Origin: Stratiolaelaps scimitus
Lineage: Eukaryota; Arthropoda; Arachnida; Mesostigmata; Laelapidae
Direction of reading: 5' to 3'
Length of the DNA: 64,000 bases
Assembly: GCA_019614645.1 (NCBI GenBank)
Contig: JABWDB010000018.1
Coordinates: 4,922,501 to 4,986,500 of the forward strand
Of this stretch, positions 12,101-27,159 are shown one piece after another. Positions within the stretch are counted from its first letter, which is position 1. Each line of letters opens with the position of its first letter. The notes beneath the pieces were generated by a model. That model was not told the origin of the DNA, did not search any database, and saw only the letters and a program-made list of their open reading frames with translations. The position numbers and the translations under genes are program-made.

Positions 12101-14741
12101 CATCAATCATTATAATAATCATTATCGTAATAATAATAATAATAACAATAGCAATCGTTATCATAATTGTAATAATCGTCAGTGATTATTCGTCGCCGGG
12201 CGGCGGCGGCGATGCTACTTCGGGATGATAGCACTCTATGGCTTCGACTTCGTCTTCTTCTTCTTCGCCTGTCTTTATTTGTTTTAATGCTGTCATTAAT
12301 CAACAACACACCAATTAATCATGCATCAATTAACTCTCATTAATCAATCACTCTTCTTCTTCTTTCTCGCCATTCAACTGCTGCTTTCGCGATCGTCAAA
12401 CGTTCTTTTTATCGACATCAGTGACGTGGGTCCGAATTTCATTGTCGTCATCTACGGGTGCTAGAATAATCACGAACGATTAAAGGCGGCCACTAGCCAC
12501 TATTGATTGATCGGGCCAACATTGAACAATCATTAATTAGTGTCGTCAAAAACTGGTTCACCACCATAATTTTTTCTTATTAATTAGTCGCTATTAATCA
12601 TTATCACTCATCCGCCGTCTGTTGTCTATTTATAGTCATACACATCAGTTAATTAATCATCAATTGATTTGTGGCTGTTGATGGAGTTCCTTTGTTGTTG
12701 TTGTTGTTGTTGTTGGGGTGATTTTCTAGCTCAAGCACATGGCTACCAGTACCAACATTAGCCTCGTCGAGATCGCAGACTACATTGCCGAAGATATTGA
12801 TCAATCGACCCCGATTGAATTTTTTAAGTGCGGCTTAATCTATCAAATATTAATAATAATAATAATAATAATAATAGTAATTATTATGGCTCAGTTAATC
12901 TGCTATTGTTTCATAACGAAAGCGTGATCGTCGAGCCGATAAATTGATCAATCTTAAGTTCAGTGAGGTTTTTTTAGTTTCCGACAGCCTATATTTTCCT
13001 GGCGTATTCGTCCACATAATGAACCGCTCGTACTGCTAGTGTCAGCGACGAGTATAACGCATCAGTGATTGCCGGGGGCAGGTCAGCTCTTTAGCAGAGC
13101 GCAATAGTCTTCTCACACTATTATGCCTTATGATTTTTACAGTTCTAGCCGCAGGAGAGTCAGTCAACAGGCGGCATAATGAGTCCCGACGGGAATTCCA
13201 GTCAGTGTTGCCAATGTGCTCAGAGCTGTTTTGTACATTTTGAACTATTTGTGTTCCACCTTACACAAACGACAATATATTCGCGTATTATAGCTGTTGT
13301 TGTTGCTGTTGTTGTTGTTGTTTTTTGCTTAATAATAATGATAATTAGCTTCGTCTCTCTGGTCACATGCCTCATTCAACATTTTTTCCCCCTTATCCTC
13401 GATCGTTTTCTGTGTATATTATTATTATTACTATTATTATCCGTTTGTAATCATCGTTATCTCATCATCATCATCACCATATCATAATAATTATTTATAT
13501 ATATATATGTATATATACATGATGGCATTGCTCTTGTTGTATTTATCTTGAGTTAGCTGGTGGGAAAGCTTCGGGAAGTACTCGGACGTACTCCGGCGCA
13601 CGCGCCAGCGGACTATTGTGTGAACAAAGAAAACCGCAAAAATCGATTGAATCATGGTGAACTATTTCAATTATGAATTGCTTTTTTTCTCTCTCTTCAG
13701 TTCTCTGTGTGCCATTTTCACTGTGGCAGTCAAATTCAATCTGTTAAATGCTCACCGAATCGTAAAACATAACCATCGAATACTCGAATCCTGCCGAGTG
13801 GACGCGCTCGGGCGAACGTGGCGCGAACTTGAAAATTCTCTCTTAGAATCAATCTGGCAATCCTCACCATCGTCGTCATCATCAACGTACGACAACGGTG
13901 ATGGTTCCATAATTACTATTGTGTCAGTTCATTATTTCTATTATTATTATTATTATTATGTACACAACCTGAAACCTCGGCTCATTACTAACTCATCATC
14001 ATTATTACCATTAGTAATGAATAACAACAATAGGGGTCCCTACGCAACGGCTGAGAGATGCACAAAAAACAGAATCATCATCATCATCATCGTGATCACA
14101 CGCCTAGATCTTCTCTCTACACAGTCTGGCGATTCCTCATCATCAATTATCATCACTCTCATGATCGTTCCCTGCCTCATATTTCGCCTTCACCTTCAGA
14201 TGGAATCGCTGTTCATCTTTATTCCGCATCATCTATGTACTGGTAGTAGTGGTAGCAGTAATAGCAGTAGCAATAATTAATTATCATGATCATAGTAATT
14301 GTTGTTGTTGTTGTTGCTGTTGGATTGATGGTAATAATAGTAATAATAATAATAATAATAACTTACACACAAGTTTATATATCTAGGCCCGCGTGGGAAC
14401 TTCTCTTGGCCGTTGAAAAGGGCAGCGCCAGCGGCAACAGTCACTGACGCTGTTTTTGTTGCTTTTCTTCGTCATTCCTTATCTCTACGGCCCGGGGTTA
14501 TCCGCCTCCCCCCACTTTTTCCATGTTCTCCATCAAAAATCCTCGTCGTCATCATCATCATCATCATCAAACAGCAAAAATCATCATTCACCGTCAACCG
14601 TAACCATACTTCGTCATCGTTGTTGCCGTCATCACTAAGGTACAACGGCGGCGACAACACAATCTCGTACTTCTCATTATCATCATTTTGTTTGTTAATT
14701 AATCATCAGCATCATCGATCATGTTTTACATACACCATTCA

Positions 14742-14781
<40 letters not shown>

Positions 14782-15720
14782 TATATAGTATATTATTATG
14801 TTTTCTGACTTGTCGTCGTCTAATGCCTGGGGGGTCTATTTTTGTATTTTTGCTTGTGTTATTCAGTTATACCTTCGGCTTTTATAGTACATATTGTTAT
14901 TATCGTTAGTGGTTATGTGTACCATGTGTGTTTATGTATCTCTCTCTCTCTCTCTCTCTCGCTCGTTGGCTCCGTGTCTGAGTGTCGGTGAGGATGCGTA
15001 TTGGTGTTTGCCGGCTGGCAATGATTCTGTCGCCACTGTTGCTGGTGTTATTCATTGGTCTTTTTCTTAATGTGCAGCTTGTGTTAAGCATTGGTTCGTC
15101 TCTTTGTGTTGCTTTTCAAACACGTTCCGAGGTAACTTATACGACAAAAGCAAGAGACATACACACACACATACGCGCGCACAAACAACGGTGACGTGAC
15201 GGCCACCGTGGATAGCTGGGCTGCCGTGCAATCGACGGAGACCCTGGACGTGGATACAGAGCAGTACACAGTGAATAGGTAGGTATGCAATAATAGTTAG
15301 CGCATAATGTTTGAGTTCATATAAATGTAGAACTTCGACGATCTGAAGCTATCTCTCTCCCTCTCTCTCTCTCTATCTCTCTTTCTCTTTTGCTGTGTGT
15401 TATTTTCTAAATGCAGACGGTTTGTCGTTCTGCCGTTTTTCGGCGAGACGAGGGGGATCACCCCCCTGGACCGACTTAGAATGCGAGATTGGTGTGCTAA
15501 CATTTTTTTTCGGTTTTCATTGCAAATCGGTACTATTTAGTAGAACCATGTTTCGGGCGGGTTTTGTTTTTGGCTCGGCGCTGATCGCTACGAGAGTAGG
15601 TCGTCAAGGGTGCACGACATTGTTGTGAGCGGGATCGCCGTTATACGTACGGCTAAGATCGTCGTGGTAATTGATATTATTAATAATAATAATAATAACA
15701 ATAATAAAAATCATAGCCGG
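12101..15720. repeat. Microsatellite-dense block
   Basis: TAA runs at 12111-12150, GTT at 12693-12714, ATA at 12849-12875, ATT at 13420-13440 and 13940-13960, ATC at 14074-14092 and 14545-14570, CT at 14746-14779, 14939-14960 and 15351-15385, and AAT at 15677-15710. Open frames here (for example 13654-14280) are low-complexity translations. Confidence 0.9.
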
Positions 15721-17649
15721 GCTAACGGTAGTGCAAATCGTCAGGCTCATGGCTACGGTAACCACTACGGACGCCGGCTTCACGTGGCTACGACTGTTGA
15801 CACAATAGGTGGAGTCTTAGTAGTAATAGTTGTAATAATGATTGATGAGTTGTTTTCAATGCTATTACTGGAAGGGAACAATTTGTGAGCATGGCAATGG
15901 ACGAAACGATAGCCAGCTACCAGCAAAATGCGAGGTACTTAATTAGATTCAGGCTGCTTGCTACCTCTTGACTTGGATTTCAGCTTCCCATTTGCGTCGG
16001 ACGAGCTCAGCGGGAAGCTGAGTTGGTGTCTCGTTAGATCGATCTTATCAAATCTTGCCTTGCAGCGCGAAATGTCACGGTTTGCGACTGCAATAAGATG
16101 ACTCCATGTGGCAAGCGCTCCTCTGAAACGACGAGCGCCCTGACCTCTCGGTATATATATATATATATAATATCCCATCTCGAATGTAACCAAAATCTAT
16201 CCAAATGAGCAACAAGCTTGAGCTTTTTTTGCTTGCAAGCATGAGAACAAACAGAATAACAAGCGAATAAATCGGGAAACGGAGACTCGGCCAAAAAAAA
16301 ACCGTGTGGCAACTCGTCAGATGCTTGGTGCTACCACTCTTGTTTCGGGACACTAATCGAGTAACTAACGCCATCTGTCGATCTCTCGGGGTAGGTCATT
16401 GTTGGCTTTGCTGGTTGACTTTGCTTCTGTTTTTGTCTGGGCGGGTCTTGTAAAGTTGTTCCACTATGATTCATAATGAGACTGAGTCCACATGTGCGTC
16501 CAGTATCGAGGTAATCAATGGTAAAATGTATTTTGGTTTATCGATTCCTTTGTGTGTGTGTGTGTGTGTGTCTATTGTCGCCGCCTTTGCTTTGGTGGCT
16601 GCGGCACTTATTTGCGATGCGTGTTTTCTGGCGGTTTCAGCAGCCCCCGATCACGAGAGCGTCATCTGTCAGTCTTTCGTGTTACGCTCGTGTTGAAAGG
16701 CCACTAGTAACTATTCTAGAAATTTCGTTCCGATACGGTATTGATCTACTGTATATAGTTTCCTCTCTTCGGCCTCTATACGAAAACAGCTTAAGAAGGT
16801 AGTTCCAGTAAAGTTTCCCTTGTGGACGTCAAGTGAGAATATGACACACGATTTGAACAGGGATCAATCAAGGTCGTCTCATGTCGTCTCATTTAAAACC
16901 TCTGAAACCTACCAGCACGAACATCTCCCGTTAATCCAGTGTACAGCGAGGCAAGTGTCTGCGTTTGTCTGGCCTAGGTACGTTTGTCTCTCTGCCATGC
17001 CCTGAATTCGTTTGTAGGCGCTCGTTCAGAACTCCGTGACCAGCGCCCGCTTGTTGGGGACAAGTCAACGATCACTGACCATATCCGTCTCATTCGCTCT
17101 GTTCCATGACGGCAATACAATGTTTGTATTGTGGCGGCTTCGAGCGTATGCGGCCGGGATAGCACAAGATACATGAGCTTGCACCAGAGTCTCGCTCAAT
17201 GCCACCTTTTAGTGTTCGTTACTGTGTGCGCGTAGGTGTAGACGTTGCATTGTCAAACGCTCGGCTGGTTATTGCTGCTGCTGCTGCTGCTGCTGTTGTT
17301 GATTTGATCACCTTGTCAACCGCATCCAGCAGATTGCTCGCTGTTTATTCTTTCGTCGCATGTTATTCGTTCGTCTACCATCTTGTGCCTTCCGCGCACA
17401 ACGATACGGTGTTCGTCGTTATCGATCTGTGTTGCGCGCGCAGTGTGCTCGGCCGCCACCGCTCGTGTCGCATATATATCGACGATAATAGAACAGACAG
17501 ATGTGCATGTGAGTGTGCTTTTGTACTTGGGGTATTTGGTTAGTTAGTTTACTTCTGGGCTGGAGAAGGGAAACATTGAGATTTGTTTAGTAGGTATCTG
17601 TTTGTTTGTTTGTTTGTTTATTTGTAGGAAGATGAAGCCATTGCCACCA

Positions 17650-17735
17650 TCCATGACCACGCGTGAACCACAGTCTGCGCACTGCTAACTGGTCACATGG
17701 AACGACCTTACACCACTGGGCCGGTTGGCGTACAC
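17650..17735 (-). mobile_element. Possible tRNA-like SINE head
   Basis: On the minus strand ggcccagtggtgtaagg resembles an A-box, and about 50 nt later gtggttcacgcg resembles a weak B-box. The spacing is long for a standard tRNA but possible for a Ser/Leu-type tRNA or a SINE head. No second copy was seen in the window. Confidence 0.22.
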
Positions 17736-20679
17736 ACGGTTGGCTTAGCAGCTACCGCAATGCGATGTTTCCGTACCGACCGTCATTCATAACATAACCA
17801 CTCGCTTAGTACTATCATCATATTTAGGAGTTCAAGTTGTTCGTAGAAACTTTCAGTCGATTTCATTGGGTCACTATTCTACATTCGATCGTCAACATGT
17901 CCACTGGTAATATCATTACTATTATATATATATATATATATAGGGAGAAGTAGAAAGGGAGAGAGAGAGAGGGTGTTTTCTTGCTTGTCCGCTTACGATT
18001 ATTAATCTTCATGAGAAACAGAGATGTGATCGTAACAGGTAACTTGGAATTATGGTTGACTCGTTCAATAACCGAACCGCGGCTTCATGTTATCTCGCCT
18101 CCTTGCGCATCATGCGCAGAAGTCCCTGTATGTCGCTCGCTACGTTTTTTATATTTGTCTATTCACATGTGTGTGTATGTAGTTTATAATATATATATAT
18201 ATATATTGAAGGTAGAGGAGGGTCACCAGGTCGACATTGATTTCTATCGAGACTCTTGAAGGTGCTCGTCTTTCATTCGTAAGAGGGAATGTTAGTTTCC
18301 TCTTTCATTTTTGTAAGTATCATTTTCTGGTGTTTTACATTTTCTCAGGTTGCTGTTGCTGTCTCTGCTATTTTTTCTTGCCTGCTATGTTGGATGGTGC
18401 CATCTTGTTAATTAATTACAACGACTTGTTGCTCTGTAGTATTGTAATACACTAGCTGATCTGAAGATACCTGATATATTCGCCACCAATAGCCACCCAT
18501 ATATATATATATATATGTTTATTTTCGAGTAATATATAATTATTTTCTATCGGCTACTGCGTATTGACTTCCTCTCTGTGGTTATTAGACGTTGTCATTT
18601 CTTCCGCCGTTGTCTTCTTCGCCTAAGGTTGTCTTTCTAGCTTTTGTTAAAGCATCCCTTGAACGTTGTGACTTGGCCATTTCGAGCGGCGGTAGATAGG
18701 TATGCCATTTTACAGAAGCACTCGTCAATAACAATACTATCAATAATAATAATAATAATAATTATTATTATCATATTAGCAAACCCGAAAATCCTTCACC
18801 CCCTTGCTTTCTACCTTCGACCATTTGTTGTTGCGTTCTGGTTCTGGTTATGTATGTGTCTTATCTTGTTTTTTGTATTGTTGTTGTTGCTGTTATCGTA
18901 TATCGTGGCACCACAGGTCAGTCGATTTAAAGGTACGCTCGTCTGTCAAGGTACAGTCTGGGCTTCTTCCCGCAACCGCCAAAAAAACGCCCACGTCCAA
19001 CGGATAACAGCTGCCGCGCCGTCTAACACGGAGTTCGCATTTGTTACAAAGCTATCCAATCGAGCAGTTGTCGCCTGCCATCCGCTATCGAGTTCTCTTT
19101 CGGGCACAGTGCGTTTCACTTACTTACGCTGCAGCTGGTAACGGCTTAGAGCGCACCCGGTATCATTGGCAAACTCTCGTCATGCACACCAAATCTGCGG
19201 ATCACATCCAAAGGAGGATGGTCATTGGACGCTCAACGGCCCCTCGCAATCAGGGGTGCGCCCCTCCCAACCATCGTAAGCGGATTGATTAACGCGAACT
19301 GCGATAACTAGGCATTAGCTAGCCTGGTGGCGTTTGTCGGCGTGTAACAATGAACGCCCATTCAGGGGTACCACCACCACCATCTGTCGGCACCCCGTCG
19401 TACGAGCTAATTACACCGAGTCGTACGGCTAGCTCGCTCGTTGGCAAACTCAAACAACGAACAAATCAGCCTTGGTTGCATTGTTATTACTAATATTGTT
19501 ATTATTATTATTATCAGCAGCAGCAGTAGCGGCCTCACCTCAACAACTCTGCTATTGGCCTCCTCATCGTCGTCCGGGACGCGTTCAGCGGGGCTCAGTT
19601 GGTTTGTCACTTGTGACGTGGTAAGAAAATACGGTGCCAGTCGATATATTGCAGGTATTCGTAGTGTCTCGGTGTTTCTCTCTGTAGGTTACTTAGTAGG
19701 TAGCAGTTTGACGTCTTCACCTGATTTCGGCCCCCCGCTCTCTCTCTCTCTCTCGTATTTTGCTGTCACCCCAAACTCCACTATCACGACGGTCCCTTCT
19801 CGCAATAGCGACCCTTTGCCAGCGATCATTTCAGCATTTCGTTAGCTAGAGACCGCTTCCTTATCACCCCCCTGCACGCACTCACGTCCACTCATCCTCT
19901 GTTCTCATCAACAGCATTGTTTCATGTGTGTGTGTGTGTGTGTGTGTGTATTTTTTTTTCAATTTGTGTTTTCTTCCTTCCAAGATTACTTAGATACTTC
20001 ATCTGTTTTCGTACTTTTCAACTCTCTATTTATGCTTATCTATCCACCGTTCATATATGTGTATATATATATATATATAACATGTCGAAACAGCTAGTCA
20101 ATGGAGTGGGTGGCATACATTGTTTCTTTGGATAGTTGAATGATCTGTAGTAATTGTGGTGTGTTGTCGAGAGAGTCGCAATGGTACTGTCGTTAATGGT
20201 CATAATTATATACTGATCTTTCAGTATCCTCTTCCTCCTGTATGTGGCGGCTGCATGTATAAACGATAGGTTGTGCATTACTGCTCTACTTGGACCTGGT
20301 ATAAGAACAGCGCTAGCTGACGGAGATATCTGATAACTAGTTCAAGGTCGACACGACATAGGGCTCGAATGGATATCATCTGAGAGGGTACCATGCTGAG
20401 TTTGTTTCAGTTCTTCTAGATATTCTATAATCAGGGTAATAATTAGATATATATATATATATATATATTGTCACATTACGTTATAATATGGTATCTACAA
20501 TATGTACGTTTTGTTGATGTAGTGTTGTATGTTTAGCGTTACTGCCGATAGTGGCATACGAATGCCTATGGAATATCTGTACTGGGGCTATTGTAACGAA
20601 ATTTGTTACGGATCGCAGTCAGCTGGTTTTGCTTCGCCGCTAAACGTTTTCACATCCGGCCATGGAGTTCATGTAACTG

Positions 20680-20716
<37 letters not shown>

Positions 20717-21865
20717 CTGTGTATATAATCGTTTTCAACTTGCAAAACCTTGTTGTAAACCATATTATTTATCAGACACGCTCGCATCATCCAGCTGTAA
20801 GATGTTTGCTGTTGTTACTGGTTTGTTCGTCTCTGTTCAATACAGGTCGTGCATTTTGCAGCGACTCAGCACCGCTGTATCTCGTATACATATCAGCGCT
20901 ATTTCCTTGAGTTGAAACGCAGACGGGTGAATCGGGCCCGCTTGTTCTGCGAGAACACACATCATTAGTCAGTACACGTTCTCATTGCTCAGCAATCGAT
21001 GACCGACCCAACCAATGTATTTTGTACAATAAAGTACCTCATTTCGCCCAGCCGCCAACCGGCGCGACACAGCCGCCGGACACCGTGAACACCCTCCGCA
21101 GCGGTTAACATCATCATCATCATCCTCGTCATCATCACGGTTACTAAAATTACTATTTTCATGAGAAAATATCTACTCTTCTTTGACCAGCGCTAAAATC
21201 CCGAGTTGTTACGAGTTGCACATGAGACCATCGATTATCGGACACTGTAATTGTTACCAGGGCGTCGCACATACACACACACACACACTAGCACAGGGTT
21301 GTCCCGTTTAGGTCGGACAGCGCTGGACACCTCAGCAAGACGCTTATCGCAAAACCATTGTACATAGACGCATCGGCACGATCATACGCGAGCCGGCGCA
21401 ATCCAACGACTGTCTGAATGTGGGAATTTCAGTGAGGCGTGCACTTGACCACTCGTGCACGTGCATACAAGATATTTTGTACGTATCAACGTTTGTCTGC
21501 CAGCGGATGACGAGAGAACGTCGATTACTTTGTTTACGCTATATAGATGTCTGTTGTCGGAGCAGAGAAGAAGCAGCAGCAAGCTGAGGTTTTTTTTCTG
21601 TTGTGGCTGCTGTTGCTGTTGTTGTTGCGGCTGTTGCTGTTGTTATTGTTGTTCTCTTTGCGAATTTGTGCGCTCGGGCCCCGCCGCTACGAGATACGCG
21701 AATACAAACTGTGAGCGTAGAAATAGTAAACATGCTGTAATGCGGATAACCCTGAGTGATGTCTCGCGCCTGTGTGAACGTACAAATTTCAAGGTGTCGT
21801 TCGACGTGCGACATCTGTCGACAATGATGAGTTCACTAATAATGAGTCACCTTGGCTGTTCCTTG

Positions 21866-21896
<31 letters not shown>

Positions 21897-23133
21897 TGAA
21901 CTGCAGAGTGTCAGCACAGCCAGCTGCAAATCACTCGTAGATGATCGTGTACTGCTCATTACCCAAAGTGCAATTAAAGACGGTCCGATCTTGTTCGTAT
22001 ATTGTCATTTATTAGCTGTAGCTGCTTCCCGTTATATTGCCATTGAGACGATGCCTGCTTCTGGGATACGTTCCTATATTCTCCCTTGCTCGAGACGACC
22101 ACCTTCAACCTGAGCATGCCGACCTCCCTCTCATGAACACCCATGCTGGCGACCACAGACCGAACAGATATGACCCTTCGAAAATTCGAACGGATCGCAC
22201 TCACAACAATACGACGCAGACGAACACGAAGCGACGCGAACAATTGGAACTGACAGATATTGAACAGGGAGATGTATTCGACTTTCGGTAACTAGCCGAA
22301 ACAGCGGGACAAATCATCGAGGCGACAATGGACACAAAAATACGCGTTGCAAGTACATTTAAGCCATCTCACCATATCTCAGCGAATTGAATATAAACAC
22401 GTACGGATGTTTGTTGTCTTCGCCTCTCTGTGTCTGTAAATGTATCTGATCTGTACGCAAGCGCTATTTTATACAAACGCGAGATGTACATATATGCATT
22501 TCATTCATCGTCGTCCCATGACGTGTAGACTTGGTGGATTTATTGTTGCCGAACTCAACCAGTAATAATAAGCTTGTATTAACAGATCTAGCAGTATAGT
22601 AGTGGTGGTAGTAGAAGTAGTTGCAGCAGCTGTACTAGTAATATACAGTATAATAGCTAGAGTAGAACAATAGCGTATTAATTAATTAATCAATAGGTGG
22701 TAGTTGTGGTAGTTTAGAGAACTCAACCAGCTATTTCTGTGCGTTTAGATATGGACCACGATATCGGGTGGTGGCGGGTGGTACGACGCGGGAGTCCGCG
22801 TCCGCGTACGTGGACATTGTACCACTAATCAAGTTCCATCTCGACAATCGCTAAGTTGGCACCGTTTAATTAACCCGCATTCGGTTCGGTCGGCCGTGAA
22901 CTTTCTGAACAGCGACCAGCATAACAAACCCCTGTCTTGTGCCCTTCCCATAGTTCAGCTATGCTGTGCTGACGACTTCTCTGTCGCGTACAGCACACCC
23001 CGAGGTCCCGAGTATCATCGTCCGGGTCCACCGTTATCGACTTCCCGTCTGAACCTATGGTTTTCATCTGTCAATCACATCGCGTCGGTCTGTTGGCGCC
23101 ATCAATGTCAATTATCAGCTGGGCCCCCCCCCC

Positions 23134-23162
23134 GGGGAAGCGGGGGGCGTGGGGGACGGGGG
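23134..23162 (+). other. G-quadruplex candidate
   Basis: Four G-runs of 4, 6, 5 and 5 bases are separated by loops of 4, 3 and 2 bases, immediately after a run of ten C. It fits the simple G4 pattern on the plus strand. Confidence 0.6.
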
Positions 23163-23593
23163 CGAACAATCAATTTTTTGCGCCACATTTCTTTTTTCGT
23201 CCGCTTCGGCCGCCGATGAATTACCGCAACCCTTCGCCTACAGCCCCTTTTATCGTCTCCTTCGACAGTCTCGTGTCATTATCACCAAGGTGTGGATTCG
23301 CTGCTGGTTCGCGCCGAATCTCTTTATGTCCGTCGAGGCAAAAAGGTGTTCAGTTGAAATTTCTAACCGGCGACAAATACGCTGAGCCGCGTGGGTCCCC
23401 CATCTATATCTCTCATTGGGTTCACCTGTGTTACGAGGGCTCCGTTAACTCTTTGTTTTGTTTTGCAGCTAAAACTCTCGTTGACTCGGTGTACCGCATC
23501 GACCATCTCTGTTATCATCGTCATAATCATCACCATGTTGAACTCAACGTAGCATAGTTACTAGGTATATTTATATGCACCATACTAATTTAT

Positions 23594-23624
<31 letters not shown>

Positions 23625-26600
23625 AATGTATGCGTGTATCTGCGCTCTACGACCTCGATGCTACCACCGCTTGGTGGCACGTGGCTATAATTTCACCTGA
23701 CACGTCTGTCGATACAATATGAGTTGTCTGAAGTCATCATTCTACTATATGACAATGTCACTCCATTGTCATCACCATCATCACCTGATCGGTGCGTCCC
23801 CATATATATTCGATCTATCACTCCTCGTGTATGTCAGAGTTACCTCACCATGTTGTTACACACCAGCTTATGTTGGTATACCTCCTGTTGTTGTCATTAC
23901 AATGACTTGTATATATATGTGTGTATGTGTGTCAATATATGCGACGTCGAGTTTGTGTGTGTGTCTGTGCGCGCGCGTGTGTATGAGTGTTGTTGTTATT
24001 ATTATTATTATCATTATTATTAAGTGTTGTTATTACATAATTATCTTTAATTGTCATCAATATAATCATACCTAGCTCATTAATCAATCAGTTATCATCA
24101 TAATCAGCATCATCAGCATATGCAGCATCATCGTCCCTCGGCTTCTTCTCCATCACCACCATCATCATTGGCGCCTTTTTATCTTCTTTCTCATCATCTC
24201 TCTAACTATTCATTGCGGCTACTCGTCTGAACAATAAGATGGTCCACTCTTCTGTGTATCCGCCACCCACCAGCGCATCCTCTTCGGGCAGCTCCCAATG
24301 CAATATGATAATGTCTGACCATCACTCTCGACCCATCTTGCGTCGCGCCTTGACTTGATTCATGTTCGTGTGTTCTTTGCTTGTTTGTGTTTGTCTATTG
24401 TTTAATACTTGAAGTAAGCAAAAGCAGGTAGGCGACTCAACTGACTGACTGATCGATCGATCTGACGACCCCCGGCTCTGTCCTGGACCTGGGATCTCAC
24501 TACCTCGATCCCTGCTACCATCTGGGCACCTGAGTACCTGAACACTGTACAGCCCTGGAATCCTAGCGTGTCTCTCTATCTTCCACTCAATTAATTATCT
24601 TACACCTGCTACTGTGTGAAATGTTTCGAAAACGCCTCCTTCCCCTCTGCACCGGCAGTGCCGCCTGCGCCACGCTACTCGACGAGTGCGATCTCGACGC
24701 GTGCAGCAGCAGCCTCCGCGGCGGGCAACGGCAGCTTCGGCGCTAAGATGGACGAAAATTCTGCCCGGCTCTGTGTGAAGACGCAGATTGCGATCGGGCG
24801 ACTGTTGCTTTGCCCCATGTTAGTCCACCATCGCCATCGAATCACAATAACGAGAATCATTGAGATATCCGCCCCTGGTAGCTATCTGAGTACCTGCTAC
24901 TCGACCCGCGCGATGTTGCCATCGTCGCCTGAGCATTTCAACCGGGATTGCGATTATTGCTACAGTAGATGATTACCAATGATAAATATTCACGTGGTGA
25001 TGAATTGGTATTACTATTGTCGTCACAGGGGACAAAAGCATTTGCTGCCGCCGCAGCAAATCGTCTCATTGCTTATCTCATTTTTTCTCGGCGGTCGGCG
25101 CTATGAGTGAAACCCTCAGTGTTGCAGAGGTATACGTGTCTCAACGGGAGCACACGCCACATAAATGAATCCAGATCGCGAGAAAACACGTAAATTACCC
25201 AACAAACGCTCAACGGTCTTAATTGCCACTGGCGAAAAATGCCAGCCGATTTGCAGCTCGCTCTAATAGCGAATGACAGGTGATTCCATTTTGTTCTAAC
25301 TATTATTATTACTATTATTAATATTATTATTATTATTATTACTACTATTGGGATATTTCTACCATGCCCTTCAGTCTATGAGCAACTCCAGTACTAGCTG
25401 GAAAGGCAGCAATATTTCGTCCACCCTTTATCTCTCTCTCTCTCGGGTAAAAATATTTCATTAGTGAATCAACACGTTAATTTAAACTGATTACTATTGT
25501 ATGGCGACTATTATATTATTGGTCGTTTACTGTTAATCGATTGTCTTGATCGCTAGACATCCGAAATGCATATCCATAGGAGGACTCATTTGACAGGAGT
25601 GAAATTAGTGATCGCCAATGTTTCTAACTTTCACGAACAATTTTCTTTTCAAGGCAGGCAGACTTCCTGATGCACAGTTCTCCCCGCTTTTGAGATAGCA
25701 GGATTGAGATACTAGTGCACCTCCGTTTCGAGGCTGCCCCTTTCATCGATTCCTTTGTTCATTGAGTGTTCGATCGATCCTGATCCGAAAAAGCTCATTT
25801 ATTGACCATTCATGTCGAATGATTGCTGTTTGTTGACACCTCCCGCCCGAACAGGCCTCAAGCAGGCCATCTGTATGCTATTCCTCTACCGCTATCCCGT
25901 TCTGCCGACGCCAACCCGGCCACAATTTGTGCATCAGCTCGGTGCTTTGTCCAGGTTGGACCCCCCCACAAATCTCAGTGTTCTTTTTTGCCTTTGAGCT
26001 CGAGCGATGAATGCTGTCGTTTGTAATTGTAATTACTATTTGTTTATATCCGGTACACGCGCATCGATTTCGTTACACAGAGCCGGGGTCCTCAATCATT
26101 CATATGGGAAGATACGCTATTGTTGTTGTTGTTGTTGTTGCTGCTCCTGTTGTTGTTGCTTCTGCTACAAATGGTGCGTTCATTTGTGGTTGTCTGTCGG
26201 CGTTCCGTGGGGTCGAGAGGATGTCCGGGAGAAGCGCTCGCGTCAAGAGGTCGTCACTTGTGGCCAACCCTGGGGGCGGGCACTGGACCGGGTATCACAT
26301 AAATCACCACCACTGGAATGTGGTTGTTGCTATTGTTGCTGCTGCTGCTGCTGCTGCTGTTATTGTTGCTGTTATCTCTGTCTGTTCCTGACGTGTGCAC
26401 GATTCATACTTCCACATTTTCCAACCGACAAACAAACCCCCATCTATCTCTCTCTCTTGCACACGTGGCTTAGACGGGTCAACATATTCATTCGTAAGTA
26501 TGATCATTAATTACATCATCGACTATCAATTATCAATCAGCACGCCGTTGTCTATTTGTCTGCGTGTGTCTAGCTGTGTCTGTCTGTGTGTGTGTGTGTG

Positions 26601-27128
26601 AATGAGCTCAGCATCGTTATCTCTCTCTCTCTCGTTTTTATGCCACTTCACCTGCTGACTTTAGAACAGTGTTTCATTGGTGATTTGTTGGCATACATAC
26701 ATGTATCATATATACGACCTTTTTTTCGTTCTCTTGAAACAGCATACACTCTGCACCCCCGTACACGGGTCAAGGTTTTAGGGCGTAGGTTTAGCCTCGG
26801 CTCAGCCTTAAGCAGTAACATGTGTGTGTGTGAGAAAATCAATGAAGGAGGAAACAAGAACAAACAGCCGCGCTAAATCTCCGTGTAATCTCTTCAGCAG
26901 CAACAGCAACCGACTCGCCGCTGCAGGTCAGCTTGCCCGTAAATCAATAGATGGCCGTTACGGCTACGCCATACCTATCTTTATTTAGCTACAGATATGG
27001 TATATAGAAAGTGTTAACGGAAGCCACTAGATCAGAATTGTGAGAAGAATACAAATTAAAGTCGCAAATCGAATTGAGTCATCATATAACCACGACATAC
27101 AACAGACTGTCCATATTATCACATCACC

Positions 27129-27159
<31 letters not shown>

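Noticed and set aside
15939..16193. Minus-strand 84-codon frame with non-repetitive composition (ends GSKQPESN)
   Set aside because: No family was recognised, the start lies in an AT repeat, and no good acceptor preserves the frame.
22870..23067. Cys-containing 65-codon minus-strand frame
   Set aside because: There is no regular cysteine spacing and no signal peptide. It overlaps other equally long frames on plus.
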